Assembly: GCA_963807675.1 (NCBI GenBank)
Contig: CAWECP010000001.1
Span: 1-64,000, forward strand
DNA length: 64,000 bases
Direction: 5' to 3'
Origin: Bog-473 sp963807675
GTDB lineage: Bacteria > Actinomycetota > Acidimicrobiia > Acidimicrobiales > RAAP-2
A program made the translations under genes and the position numbers. Below, in pieces: positions 27,052 through 35,604 of this stretch; the stretch's first letter is position 1, and the number at the start of each line of letters is the position of its first letter. The notes beneath the pieces were generated by a model that saw only the letters and a program-made list of their open reading frames with translations, made no database searches and was not told where the DNA came from.

Positions 27052-27478
27052 CTGTCTCGACGCGATCCTGGATGCCAAGCGCAGCGATCGTTGTCTCCTA
27101 CTGCGCTCGAGGCTCTTCTTTTTGGAAGAACGTCGCTGTTGGATTGCTCTCCCTTTCTTCCATGCTCCCGGACGCAGCCGACAGCCGCGACGTTCGTACG
27201 AGGGCCGCTTACCGGGCATTTCACCGGGCGGGTCTTGCGGGGCATGTTCGCGTGAGCACCATCTCCCACGTACGGCGTTGCCGTAGGGGGTTCGGCTTAC
27301 GAGGATAATTCGCGGGCTGGAGGTCGGTTGGCGGAGCGGAGCCCCGTTCGCGAAATACAGCAAGATCGGCCGTGGGACCGCAAAGGAGCGTCACCAGACC
27401 GAGCGTTCGGGGACAGTCAGCTGTCCTCAGAACCTTAGGATCAAGTCCAATATCCAATCCGAGGAGCTGATCCCCGCC

Positions 27479-28039
27479 GTGGGCAAACTCATCTACTCAG
27501 CGATCACATCTCTCGATGGCTATATAGAAGACGAGGATGGCAATTTTGATTGGGCGGCACCAGATGAAGAGGTGTTCGCCTTCGTCAACGAGCTCGAGCG
27601 GCCGATTGGTACTTATCTTTACGGCCGACGTATGTACGAAACGATGGCCGGATGGGAGACCGATGAGTTCATCGGGGACCGACGTCCTGTCATGGTGGAC
27701 TTTGCCGAGATTTGGCGTGCCGCGGACAAGGTCGTCTTTTCCAGAACCTTGAAGTCGGTATCGAGCGCAAGAACCCGGATCGAGGCAACGTTCGACCCCG
27801 ACCTGATCCAGAAAATGAAGTCCTCAGCGAAAAGTGACCTGACTGTTGCTGGTGCCGAGCTGGCAGCGCTCGCGTTTCGGGCAGGGTTGGTCGACGAGTG
27901 CCATCTCATTCTCAATCCGGTTGTGGTGGGTGGTGGAAAGCAGGCTCTGCCGAGCAAGGACCGCACACGGCTTGAGCTTCTCAATGAGGGGCGATTTGGC
28001 AACGGCGTTGTCCACCTGCACTACCGCGTAACCAATTGA
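27479..28039 (+). CDS. Dihydrofolate-reductase-like (RibD C-terminal) protein
   Basis: A 186-residue RibD_C/DHFR-fold protein: LIYSAITSLDGYIEDEDGNF at the N-terminus, the YGRRMYETMAGWE turn, and the C-terminal DLTVAGAELAALAFRAGLVD, ILNPVVVGGGKQAL. Members reduce pteridine or riboflavin-type substrates with NADPH; stand-alone copies like this have unknown substrates. GTG start with no strong ribosome site. The gene is followed in the same direction by a DinB-like gene 98 bases on. Confidence 0.85.
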   Translation: MGKLIYSAITSLDGYIEDEDGNFDWAAPDEEVFAFVNELERPIGTYLYGRRMYETMAGWETDEFIGDRRPVMVDFAEIWRAADKVVFSRTLKSVSSARTRIEATFDPDLIQKMKSSAKSDLTVAGAELAALAFRAGLVDECHLILNPVVVGGGKQALPSKDRTRLELLNEGRFGNGVVHLHYRVTN

Positions 28040-28137
28040 AGACTGGCCTTGTACCGGTGAACTGGGCTACCCAAGAGACCCCGAGACACGTTCTTCTGAT
28101 AGCAACAAGTCTGAAGCCGTTGCCGAGGAGGTAAAGC

Positions 28138-28659
28138 GTGGATCACGAGCAATGTGCCACCTGCGGTTTCGATGGCAGTGAGTACGATCCGGAGCAGCTG
28201 TTGGACGCGATTCGAGGCCTTGGACCGCAATGGATTCGCCTCTTGTCCCAGGCTGGCGACGAACTTCGGCTGAGACCAGCCCCTGAAACCTGGTCGGCGC
28301 TCGAATATGCCGCTCATAGTCGGGATGTCACAGCACTCCACGTCTTCGGCGTCGAGCAGGCGCTGACAGTCGATGAGCCCAGATTTCCCGAGATAGCCGG
28401 GGACGAACTCGTGCAGAGCGCCTCAGCGAGCTATGCCGCACAAGACCCAGGTCTTGTTGGGACGGAGCTCGAAAATCAGACTGGAAGGCTTGCCGATTTG
28501 GCCGAGGAATCAGGGCCTACCTCATGGTCCCGAGGCATCACTATCGGTGACTCGCGGAGCGATGTGCGTTTCCTTCTCGAACATGCCCTCCACGACTCGC
28601 ACCACCATTTGGCGGATGTGGAGAATGGCCTCTCCATTCTGAGGTCGAGATCCCACTGA
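28138..28659 (+). CDS. DinB-family protein
   Basis: The 173-residue protein starts with CATCGFDGSEYDPEQLLDAI, then the four-helix DinB/YfiT fold with metal-ligand histidines: H at WSALEYAAHSRDV and HDSHHH (about residues 157-162). DinB-like proteins use a three-His site to bind a metal; many are thiol transferases for bacillithiol or mycothiol, others unknown. GTG start preceded by GAGGAGG. The Cys pair at residues 6 and 9 is common in this subgroup. Confidence 0.8.
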   Translation: MDHEQCATCGFDGSEYDPEQLLDAIRGLGPQWIRLLSQAGDELRLRPAPETWSALEYAAHSRDVTALHVFGVEQALTVDEPRFPEIAGDELVQSASASYAAQDPGLVGTELENQTGRLADLAEESGPTSWSRGITIGDSRSDVRFLLEHALHDSHHHLADVENGLSILRSRSH

Positions 28660-28860
28660 CGCTGGTCGCCAGAGCTATGAGGTTCCCGCTGCGGGACGGT
28701 CCGTCGAAGGGTCGCTCACAGCGCGACTGACGCTCGCGAAACCGTCAATCTGAAGCGGTCGTGCCGTCTCGTTCCGAACCAGTGGCGCCGCTCCCACTTC
28801 CTATTCTGCACCTCTGCGCGACCCCCCAGCCTTTCGTAGATTCGTTCCCAGCTGGCGATG

Positions 28861-29406
28861 TCAGGTTTCGACCCATCGCTCGGGTGGGCTCATGCTGTCG
28901 GGTAGTTGGTCGAACCAACCCAGCACCGCTGTCTCGTATGAGATGCCATATGCCAGCGTCACCCGCTGGTCGTCGGGCACGCCGCCCGACTTCAGCTCGC
29001 GGTCCAAGGACCGGTATCGCTCGAGGCGTTGAGCGTGAACGGCGCGGTGTCGAGAGATGGTCTCGCGTAGCTGCCCGGGATCGATCGCGTCGGCAAAGGT
29101 GAGTCTGAGCAGGAGCGGGATGCGCAGGTTCTCGGGCTCCGGAACTGTATTGACCCAGTCCCCGAATGCCGCCCGGCCCTTGTGCGTGAGCTCATAAGGC
29201 TGGCGATCGCGTGGCCCCACTTGGCCGCGCTTCAGGAGTCCTCGATCGGCAAGATCGGCCAGTTCCCGGTAGACCTGACTGCGGGTAATCGTCCAGAAAC
29301 CCCCGATCACGACCTCGGCTTCGGCCACGAGGTCGTAACCCGAGCGCGGCCCATTGCGGAGTAGCCCAAGGAGAGCCCCGGCCGTGGCGTTCAGGCGTTC
29401 GACCAT
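28861..29406 (-). CDS. PadR-family transcriptional regulator
   Basis: A 181-residue protein with the PadR winged helix (residues 1-75: TAGALLGLLRNGPRSGYDLV, WTITRSQVYRELADLADRGL) and a helical C-terminal dimerisation domain. The in-frame extension to 29664 overlaps the divergent gene and was rejected. PadR proteins usually repress a neighbouring gene and are released by a ligand. The divergent gene begins 69 bases away across an operator-like repeat. Confidence 0.85.
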   Translation of the reverse strand: MVERLNATAGALLGLLRNGPRSGYDLVAEAEVVIGGFWTITRSQVYRELADLADRGLLKRGQVGPRDRQPYELTHKGRAAFGDWVNTVPEPENLRIPLLLRLTFADAIDPGQLRETISRHRAVHAQRLERYRSLDRELKSGGVPDDQRVTLAYGISYETAVLGWFDQLPDSMSPPERWVET

Positions 29407-29418
29407 CCTTCTCCTAAC

Positions 29419-29459
29419 TTGACAGACCACTTTAGACGGTCCATTGTAGACGGTAAAGT
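29419..29459. promoter_or_regulatory. Divergent promoter and operator of PadR and its neighbour
   Basis: On the plus strand TTGACA (29419-29424) and cattgt (29442-29447) are 17 bases apart. Two direct copies of tagacggt (29433-29440 and 29447-29454) lie in and after the spacer, and ACTTTA/TAAAGT (29429-29434 and 29454-29459) is a perfect inverted pair around them. This is a good candidate PadR binding site. Confidence 0.5.
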
Positions 29460-29475
29460 CAGTTGGGAGGCGCAT

Positions 29476-29934
29476 ATGCCAACGATGTTCACTCTGCCCT
29501 GGCGCTGGACCGAGCAGGCGCGACCGGAGTCGACGGTGGTTTTTGCCAGTCGTTTCGACGGCGCTGGCCTTCAGGCCGGTTGGCGGCTGTTCGTCGGTGG
29601 GATCCGACTCCGGCGCGCCGTTTTGCGCAGCCCGGGCGCGCTTGGCGTGGGCCTGCGGGCGCACCCGCTCAAGGGCCGCTACTACACCGTGTCAATGTGG
29701 GACAACGAGACGGGCCTGCTGGCGTTTGCCCACAGTGCCGACCACCAAACGGCCGTGCGCCATATAACCGAACTGGGAACCGTGGCGGGGATCCTGCTGT
29801 CACGCGAAGGCGACGCCCGGCGGCCCCGGTGGAACGAGACGATCCGGTGGTTGGCGACAGCCCAGCCTGGTCCGTACCGCCGAGATTCGACGCGACACCA
29901 GGCACCTGACCCATCGGGTCGAAATTGTGCGTGA
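29476..29934 (+). CDS. Unrecognised small protein, monooxygenase-like pattern (PadR target)
   Basis: About 152 residues from the ATG at 29476, which has GGGAGG upstream. The stretch GRYYTVSMWDNETGLLAFAH followed by SADHQTAVRHI resembles the antibiotic-biosynthesis-monooxygenase/DUF3291 ferredoxin-like fold, where a beta strand and helix carry such a pattern. The N-terminus (MFTLPWRWTE) is reminiscent of DUF3291 proteins. The C-terminal 30 residues look disordered. It is the probable PadR-controlled gene. Function unknown. Confidence 0.6.
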   Translation: MPTMFTLPWRWTEQARPESTVVFASRFDGAGLQAGWRLFVGGIRLRRAVLRSPGALGVGLRAHPLKGRYYTVSMWDNETGLLAFAHSADHQTAVRHITELGTVAGILLSREGDARRPRWNETIRWLATAQPGPYRRDSTRHQAPDPSGRNCA

Positions 29935-30124
29935 CGGCGGTCCGGCCACCTCGAATTCTCGGTGTGAAATTCGATCACCGCTTCGGGTCGCCGGGACTGT
30001 GCACCGAAGCAGCTGATCTGCGTCCAACCGCGACCGGCCGTGCCGACGATCACAGCATTGACAAATTCGGCGTTATCTCCTTGTGAAGTACCTCCACCAT
30101 GCCTGTGAGGGATCCTCCCTTGAC

Positions 30125-30141
30125 TCTCCCCCTACGGGAGA
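30125..30141. promoter_or_regulatory. Palindrome before the SRPBCC-MerR operon
   Basis: TCTCCC cctac GGGAGA is a perfect 6-bp inverted repeat immediately after a TTGACT sequence. MerR-family regulators bind such elements inside the promoter, and a MerR gene is the second gene of the operon. The promoter elements themselves are weak, so confidence is low. The upstream part of the 220-base gap shows nothing else. Confidence 0.35.
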
Positions 30142-30156
30142 CCAGAGGATGTTGAC

Positions 30157-30561
30157 ATGAGTTCAATCTGCAAAGACATTGATGTTCACATCTCGGCCAC
30201 TGAGGTATGGGAGGCCATGCGGGACTATGGCGCCGTTCATGAGCGTGTAGCCCCGGGATTCGTGGTCGACTGTCATTTGGACGGTCCAGACCGCGTGATC
30301 ACCTTCGCTTCGGGCGGTAAAGCTCGGGAGCGGCTGGTCTGCTTGGATGACCGGCGGCGCCGCCTTGTCTATACGGTGGTCGAGGGTGGCCTCGCCTTTG
30401 AGCATCATCAGGGCACGGTCGAAGTGTCAGATCCCGGATCCGACGCAACCGGCTGTCGGGTCATCTGGACCACGGACTTCCTACCGGAGGAACTCGCCCC
30501 CGCCATCGAGGGCTTGATGAGTCAGGGGGCCGCAGCGATAGCCCGCGCCTTCTCCGAGTAG
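30157..30561 (+). CDS. SRPBCC (START/Bet v1-like) family protein
   Basis: A 134-residue helix-grip protein: N-terminal strand DIDVHISATEVWEAMRDYGA, strands RVITFASGGKARERLV and RLVYTVVEGGLAFEHHQGTV, CRVIWTTDFLPEE, and the long C-terminal helix EGLMSQGAAAIARAFSE. SRPBCC domains bind hydrophobic ligands or act as cyclases. ATG with AGAGG upstream. The MerR gene starts 15 bases downstream, so the two are one operon; the MerR effector may be the same or a related ligand. Confidence 0.82.
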   Translation: MSSICKDIDVHISATEVWEAMRDYGAVHERVAPGFVVDCHLDGPDRVITFASGGKARERLVCLDDRRRRLVYTVVEGGLAFEHHQGTVEVSDPGSDATGCRVIWTTDFLPEELAPAIEGLMSQGAAAIARAFSE

Positions 30562-30576
30562 GACCATACTGCTGTC

Positions 30577-31350
30577 ATGACGACTCTCGTCGGCATCGGC
30601 GATTTCTCCAAGATGACTTACCTGAGCATAAAAGCACTTCGCCACTACCACGAGGAAGGAGTACTCGAACCGGCCGCTATCGACCCGGCCACCGGTTACC
30701 GCCGCTACACGACGAGCCAAGTGCCCATCGCCCAGGCCATTCGCAGGTTTCGTGATCTGGAGATGCCGCTCGATGAGATACGACTGGTCCTACAAACCCC
30801 TGAAATTGCCACGCGCAACCGGGTGATTCTCGGACACTTGGAGCGAATGCAGCAACAGCTCGAGCAGACCCAACTAACTGTGGCGTCTCTGCAGGCGGTA
30901 CTGAGCAACGAACTTCACAGCGAGGGTCAGGTCGAGGTCCGACGGCTACCTTCCATGAGCGTCCTGACAATGGTTTCGTCCGTGTCCTTCGATGATTGCG
31001 CAACGTGGCTCGAATTCGCTCAGGCCACACTCCACGCGAAAGTCGAAACAGCCGGCACCACGAAAGTTGGTGCCGATGGCGCCCTCTATTCGGATCAATT
31101 CTTCGAAGCTGGCGCAGGTGAAGTTACGGCGTTCCTCCCGGTCACCGCAGGTGCCAAGGACATTGAACAACTCCCAGCCATCACCGTGGCGCTGCTAGTC
31201 CATGACGGGCCATTCAGCGACCTCGACCGGACCTACGGAGCGCTTGGGACAGTCGTCGCAGAACGCGGCATCGGCGGTCGTGGCCCAATTCGCGAACACT
31301 ACATCGGCGCCACTACCACCGAAGTGTGCTGGCCGGTGACTGCAGGATGA
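30577..31350 (+). CDS. MerR-family regulator with GyrI-like effector domain
   Basis: The 257-residue protein has a MerR winged helix (residues 1-75: GIGDFSKMTYLSIKALRHYH, EEGVLEPAAIDPATGYRRYT), a dimerisation coiled coil (about 95-120: LERMQQQLEQTQLTVASLQA) and a C-terminal GyrI/AraC-E effector-binding domain (about 125-255). This is the BmrR/TipAL-type plan of multidrug- or lipophilic-ligand-sensing activators. It is co-transcribed with the SRPBCC gene. The following 260 bases (31351-31611) show no gene. Confidence 0.88.
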   Translation: MTTLVGIGDFSKMTYLSIKALRHYHEEGVLEPAAIDPATGYRRYTTSQVPIAQAIRRFRDLEMPLDEIRLVLQTPEIATRNRVILGHLERMQQQLEQTQLTVASLQAVLSNELHSEGQVEVRRLPSMSVLTMVSSVSFDDCATWLEFAQATLHAKVETAGTTKVGADGALYSDQFFEAGAGEVTAFLPVTAGAKDIEQLPAITVALLVHDGPFSDLDRTYGALGTVVAERGIGGRGPIREHYIGATTTEVCWPVTAG

Positions 31351-31611
31351 AAGAAGCCATTATGTGCTGCAGCGACCACCGCCCGAGCAAACGCGTGGCT
31401 GACACACGAAGCAGCCTTCGTCCGCTACAGCGGCATCACCCCAAAACGGATTGGAGATAATCGGCGATCCGTCGCACCAAAGAAGACCGCGACGGACGCC
31501 CGGTCAGCGATCGTCTTGTGGGAAACTGCCGGGGTCGGCCGGCAACGGTGTGTCTGGGTGACGCTGGAAGGCGTGGACCATCAGCGACCTGCCCAATGCC
31601 CGACTCTGGCG

Positions 31612-32310
31612 TCATACCTCTCGATGCCCACTTCTCGGACCGTCCTCCGGCGACTGGTCCTCCGCTTGCTGCATGAGAGCGGCGGCCCTTCCAGCCGATT
31701 CTCCAGCTGGGACTACGAACATCACACTTGAGACCGGTCTCACCAGTATCGGTTTATCCAGGCTGGTCCCGCTTTCCCGAAGGTATTGATCAGCCAAGCC
31801 GATCCAGGCGTCGATGCACTGCCCGTAGAACGATTGCTGCTCGTACAGTCGCCCGACGAGGATTCTCAGGGCTCCGAAGATCGCCGAACTGCTTGGCGCG
31901 AGATCCCATTCGGTCGTAGCGATATGAACGCGCTCAAGCGAAGGGTGTGCCAGGTGTCGGTCGATACGGGTCAAATGCTGCTGAAGAAAGTCGACTGCGG
32001 CAGTACCTAGTGCCTCCCCCGGGTCCCAGTCCGCGCTCATCGTCATAGGCGTGATGTCGAGGTTGCTCTTCCAGGCGCGGGCGTGGTTCTTGCCAGGACG
32101 TCCGATGACGAACTCTATGAGGCAGCGCTGATGGGTGAGTGCGGCCTCTAGGAACAGTGTGCCTCGCATCAGGTCCTGCTCAGTATCCACTGCGATCAGA
32201 GCGCGTGCGAGCGCGAGCGTTTCCCAACCGATGATTCTCGCGTGCAGCCATGTGTGCATCCATTGCCGCTTCTCATCGTCAGTAAGCGGCCGGTCTGTTG
32301 GGAACACCAT
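31612..32310 (-). CDS. Unrecognised helical protein of about 232 residues
   Basis: I do not recognise a family. From the ATG at 32310, which has AGGAGG 11 bases upstream, the protein is mostly helical and rich in Leu, Ala, His and Trp (WMHTWLHARIIGWETLALAR, GTLFLEAALTHQRCLIEFVI, AIFGALRILVGRLYEQQSFY). The last 30 residues look disordered. No signal peptide or membrane span. The frame extends upstream to 32355. It is isolated between a MerR operon and a divergent serine hydrolase. Confidence 0.6.
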   Translation of the reverse strand: MVFPTDRPLTDDEKRQWMHTWLHARIIGWETLALARALIAVDTEQDLMRGTLFLEAALTHQRCLIEFVIGRPGKNHARAWKSNLDITPMTMSADWDPGEALGTAAVDFLQQHLTRIDRHLAHPSLERVHIATTEWDLAPSSSAIFGALRILVGRLYEQQSFYGQCIDAWIGLADQYLRESGTSLDKPILVRPVSSVMFVVPAGESAGRAAALMQQAEDQSPEDGPRSGHREV

Positions 32311-32574
32311 CGCGCCTTGTTCCTCCTCGTCGTGTCCAGCGATCATCACAGACATGTGGCCCGGTACGGGAATGTCTGCCCCCCTGGCCGTTGCCCGTTC
32401 ACGTCAACGACGGTCCGCTGCAGGATCCTCTTGGGGGCACGAGAGTTGGCGTGGCGGGTCAACTGCTAACTGCGCGCTAACCCGCTCACTCCGGCACTTC
32501 GGGGTCATGCCCCACTTGCTTATGACGGCGGACAACTGGGCACCTTGGCCTGTTTCCGCTCGGAGTGAGCGAAA

Positions 32575-33879
32575 ATGGACACCGTGGCTGACATAGCTGA
32601 GACCATCACAACTTCCCTCGGCCCTTGGGGTGCCCCCTCGTGCGTCGTTGCCCTCGGTCAAGGAGCGGGGGTTACGTGTCACGTCGGCGGGAGCCAAGCC
32701 GACGTCAGCCCCGAGACCCTCTTCGGCATTGCCTCCGTCACCAAGACCCTCACGACCGTCCTCGTTCTTCAGCTGGTCGCCAAGGGCCGTCTCGACCTCG
32801 ATACACCGATCACCTCGTACCTGCCGTGGTTCGAGTTGGCTGACGCCCGGGCTACCAGCTGTCTGACCACGCGGCACCTGCTCACACATACGAGCGGAAT
32901 CGATGCTGCCGACGACTTCACTGATACCGGCGAGGACGATGGCTGCCTCGAGCGCTATGTGCACGACGTGGTCTCCGGTTCCGAGGTCCTGCATCCCGTT
33001 GGCGAGCGTTGGTCATATTGCAACGCGGGCTTCAGCGTCCTTGGGCATCTGGTCGAGGTTCTCTCCGGCGCGTGCTGGGACGACATCGTGACCGACTCGA
33101 TTCTTCGCCCGTGTGACATGAGCGGCCGCACGCGCTACCGCTTAGCTCGGGGCGCACCCGTGGCGACCGGCCACCGCACGAACTTCGACACCGGCGAGGT
33201 GATCGCCGATGATCACCGACCGCCGCGGTCCATCGGACCCGCCGGCAGCACGCTGTTGCTCTCGGCTGGCGACCTGGTCCGATTCGCTCAGCACCTAATG
33301 GGCGGAGATCTCCTCCCACCTGAGCTGCTGGCTGACATGTGGAGGGTCGAAGCCACGTCGCGGAGCCGGGAGCAGGGGCTGGGCTGGATCGTTCGGAGCT
33401 CAGATCCCCTTGTCGTCGGCCATGCCGGGAACGGCCGGATCTTTACCGCCTTCCTCGCCCTTCGCCCGGACACTGGCCAGGTGCTTTCCGTCACTGCGAA
33501 CGGCGAGGGCGCTTCTCTTGTCGCATGGGCGCTTTCCCAAAGCCTCTTTCCCCAAAGCACCCAGCGACGGCCCGCTGCACCGTCACCGAGACCCGAGATG
33601 CCCGAGGAGGCAGCTTGCGGCGTGTACGCCCGCCGGGGCGTCACCATGAACTTCAACGTGGAAGGCGGCGAGTTGGTTCTCTCCTCGCAGCTGGACCCGT
33701 TGATCACCGGCATCGAGGAAAAGCTTTCACCCATCCCCTTACAAAGGGTTGGTCCGACCAGCTTCAGTGCTCGACGGCCATTTGCTCCGCTGCCCACCGT
33801 CTGGGACTTCGCCGACCTCAATCATGAAGGCCGTCCCCTCTCGGTCTTTGCGAGTCGGTTGGCCCTCCGAGTGGAGTGA
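32575..33879 (+). CDS. Serine hydrolase, class C beta-lactamase family
   Basis: The 434-residue protein has the penicillin-recognition motifs: SVTK at residues 54-57 (catalytic Ser54, Lys57), YCN at 148-150, and the HAG triad replacing KTG (VVGHAGNGRIF). An additional C-terminal domain of about 90 residues (from about 340) follows, as in many esterase and D-aminopeptidase relatives. No signal peptide is evident, so it is probably a cytoplasmic esterase or peptidase and not a resistance enzyme. Substrate unknown. Confidence 0.85.
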   Translation: MDTVADIAETITTSLGPWGAPSCVVALGQGAGVTCHVGGSQADVSPETLFGIASVTKTLTTVLVLQLVAKGRLDLDTPITSYLPWFELADARATSCLTTRHLLTHTSGIDAADDFTDTGEDDGCLERYVHDVVSGSEVLHPVGERWSYCNAGFSVLGHLVEVLSGACWDDIVTDSILRPCDMSGRTRYRLARGAPVATGHRTNFDTGEVIADDHRPPRSIGPAGSTLLLSAGDLVRFAQHLMGGDLLPPELLADMWRVEATSRSREQGLGWIVRSSDPLVVGHAGNGRIFTAFLALRPDTGQVLSVTANGEGASLVAWALSQSLFPQSTQRRPAAPSPRPEMPEEAACGVYARRGVTMNFNVEGGELVLSSQLDPLITGIEEKLSPIPLQRVGPTSFSARRPFAPLPTVWDFADLNHEGRPLSVFASRLALRVE

Positions 33880-34017
33880 CCGAGTCCGCCCAACAACATC
33901 AAGTAGCTAGTCACAGAGGTGCCCCCGTTTGGCGGAGGCAATAGCCCTGTTCCTGCCACCGAACGCCGGATGGCGGACGCGGCCCCGACTGTGTTTGGAC
34001 CCTCGGCCTGATCCAGA

Positions 34018-34452
34018 ATGGTTCGCGTGGGTCGGTCGTGGGTTGCCGTATGTGGGGCCACCATCGCTGTGCTCGTACTTGGGCTAGTCGCGCTGTTTGG
34101 CGCTGGCGATAGCACTTCGCCGGAAGGCCAGTCCCGGCCTCCATCGGTCCAGCAGAGTTCCCGGCCCTGTCTGGCGCCCGGCTTTGTCGGTCAGCCAGCT
34201 CTGTCAGGTACTGCGCTCGTGGCGTACCTGAACCCAAAGGGGATCGCGGCTGCGGCGGCTCATGGGTCGCATTTCATCGAGATAACGATTCCTGCTGGAG
34301 GTTGCGCGAATCCGAGGACTCAATCAGCAACGTCGCTGAGCTACTCACTTACCAGGGGGATCAGACCGGGCCAAATCGCATTTGTCTGGGACCAACTGAT
34401 GAAATCGGGATACTTCGATCGGATCACGGAAACAGACACATCGATCTTCTAA
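34018..34452 (+). CDS. Exported or membrane-anchored protein, unrecognised
   Basis: A 144-residue protein with a clear N-terminal hydrophobic segment (WVAVCGATIAVLVLGLVALF) and an exported Ser/Pro/Gln-rich start. Motifs after it (GYFDRITETDTSIF at the end) are not familiar to me. It ends 33 bases before the left inverted repeat of the recombinase element and does not appear to be interrupted by it. Confidence 0.5.
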   Translation: MVRVGRSWVAVCGATIAVLVLGLVALFGAGDSTSPEGQSRPPSVQQSSRPCLAPGFVGQPALSGTALVAYLNPKGIAAAAAHGSHFIEITIPAGGCANPRTQSATSLSYSLTRGIRPGQIAFVWDQLMKSGYFDRITETDTSIF

Positions 34453-34500
34453 GTCTGACCTTGCGATACGTGACCCAGAACGCCGGTTATACATGTGATC

Positions 34501-34559
34501 CACCTCCTGGGATAGGCATCCGGGGGAACCTCCTCGGGTGCGAACCCGACCAGGAGGTG
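34501..34559 (+). promoter_or_regulatory. Shine-Dalgarno-sequestering stem of the first recombinase
   Basis: The ribosome site aggagg (34552-34557) lies in ccaggaggtg (34550-34559), which is the exact complement of cacctcctgg at the element's left end (34501-34510). A second candidate arm, acctcctcgggt (34528-34539), can pair with acccgaccaggaggt instead. Transcripts that read in from outside would hide the ribosome site. Confidence 0.55.
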
Positions 34560-34563
34560 TGCG

Positions 34564-35604
34564 GTGAAGTGGAGTCCCTCGTTCGAGTATCACGTCGGTC
34601 CCGACGGTGAACGCGTCTATCGGATCGGCAATCAGCTTGTCGACGAGTTCTTGGAGTTCGTGGTGGGCCGGGCCCGTCCGAACACCGTGCGGGCCTATGC
34701 CCATGACCTGAGCGTCTTCTTCCGCGTGGTGAAGAAGGACCCGCTCGAGGTGCGGCCCAAGGACGTCATGGCCTTCGTCACTGCGCAGCGGCGACCCAAG
34801 CCCGGGGCCGAGAACGTGGTGCGCATCGCCGATGGCTCTGCGGGACTTTCGGCCGCGACGATCAAGCGGCGCCTCGCGGCGGTCTCGAGCTTCTATGGCT
34901 ACTTGATCACCCGCGACGACGTCGACGTGACGACCAACCCGGTGCCCCGGGGCATTGCGACGCGTCAGAGCCGGTCGCGTGGCGGTCGGGGCCTGCCGCT
35001 CGTGCGCGGGGTGCGCCGACTGCCCCGGATCCTCGACCCCGACGAGATCGACGCGCTCATGGAGGCGCTGCGCACCGAGCGCGACCGCGCCATGGCCCAG
35101 GCCATGGTGCTCGGCGGCCTGCGGCGCTGTGAGGTGCTGGGGTTGCGTCTCTCGGACCTCCGTCTCGGCGAGTGGCGGGTGCTCATCAGAGAAGGCAAGG
35201 GTGGACACGAGCGCCTGGTGCCGCTGTCTCCCACCTTCTTCTCGACGGTGGCTCGCTACATGGACCACGAGCGACCACAGACGTCGAGCGACGCGCTCTT
35301 CGTCGCGCTCAAAGGGCCCCGGCGCGGCCAGCCGCTTTCGATGCCAGGCCTGCAGCAGATCATCCGGGACGCGCGGCTGCGCGCTGAACTCAGCCACGGC
35401 ACCTGCCACGAGCTACGCCACACCTGCTTCACCCGTCTGCGCGAAGCCGGCATGGCCATCGAAGCCATCCAGGCCCTGGCCGGACACCGCTCCATCACCT
35501 CGACGCGGGTCTATCTCCACCTGAGCGTCGACTGGCTCGACGACGAGTACCGCCGGGCGACAGAAGCCATCGAGGCCCAGGCGCTCGTGGGGGTGGCCCA
35601 ATGA
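34564..35604 (+). CDS. Tyrosine recombinase 1 of the element
   Basis: A 346-residue integrase with an N-terminal SAM-like DNA-binding domain (residues 20-130) and a full catalytic set: Arg187 (GLRRCEVLGLRLSDL), Lys212 (REGKGGHERLVPLSP), His282 and Arg285 (HELRHTCFTRLREAG), His308 (LAGHRS) and the nucleophile Tyr317. GTG start with AGGAGG upstream. Its stop overlaps the ATG of the second recombinase. It presumably works with that partner to move the element. Confidence 0.9.
   Translation: MKWSPSFEYHVGPDGERVYRIGNQLVDEFLEFVVGRARPNTVRAYAHDLSVFFRVVKKDPLEVRPKDVMAFVTAQRRPKPGAENVVRIADGSAGLSAATIKRRLAAVSSFYGYLITRDDVDVTTNPVPRGIATRQSRSRGGRGLPLVRGVRRLPRILDPDEIDALMEALRTERDRAMAQAMVLGGLRRCEVLGLRLSDLRLGEWRVLIREGKGGHERLVPLSPTFFSTVARYMDHERPQTSSDALFVALKGPRRGQPLSMPGLQQIIRDARLRAELSHGTCHELRHTCFTRLREAGMAIEAIQALAGHRSITSTRVYLHLSVDWLDDEYRRATEAIEAQALVGVAQ

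Noticed and set aside
33911..33935. Possible sixth copy of the dispersed repeat (gtgcccccgttt)
   Set aside because: Only the first dozen bases resemble the 5' flank of copies C and E; boxes 1-4 are absent.
34345..35409. 354-codon minus-strand open frame
   Set aside because: Shadow of the first tyrosine recombinase; no domain, His/Arg-rich.
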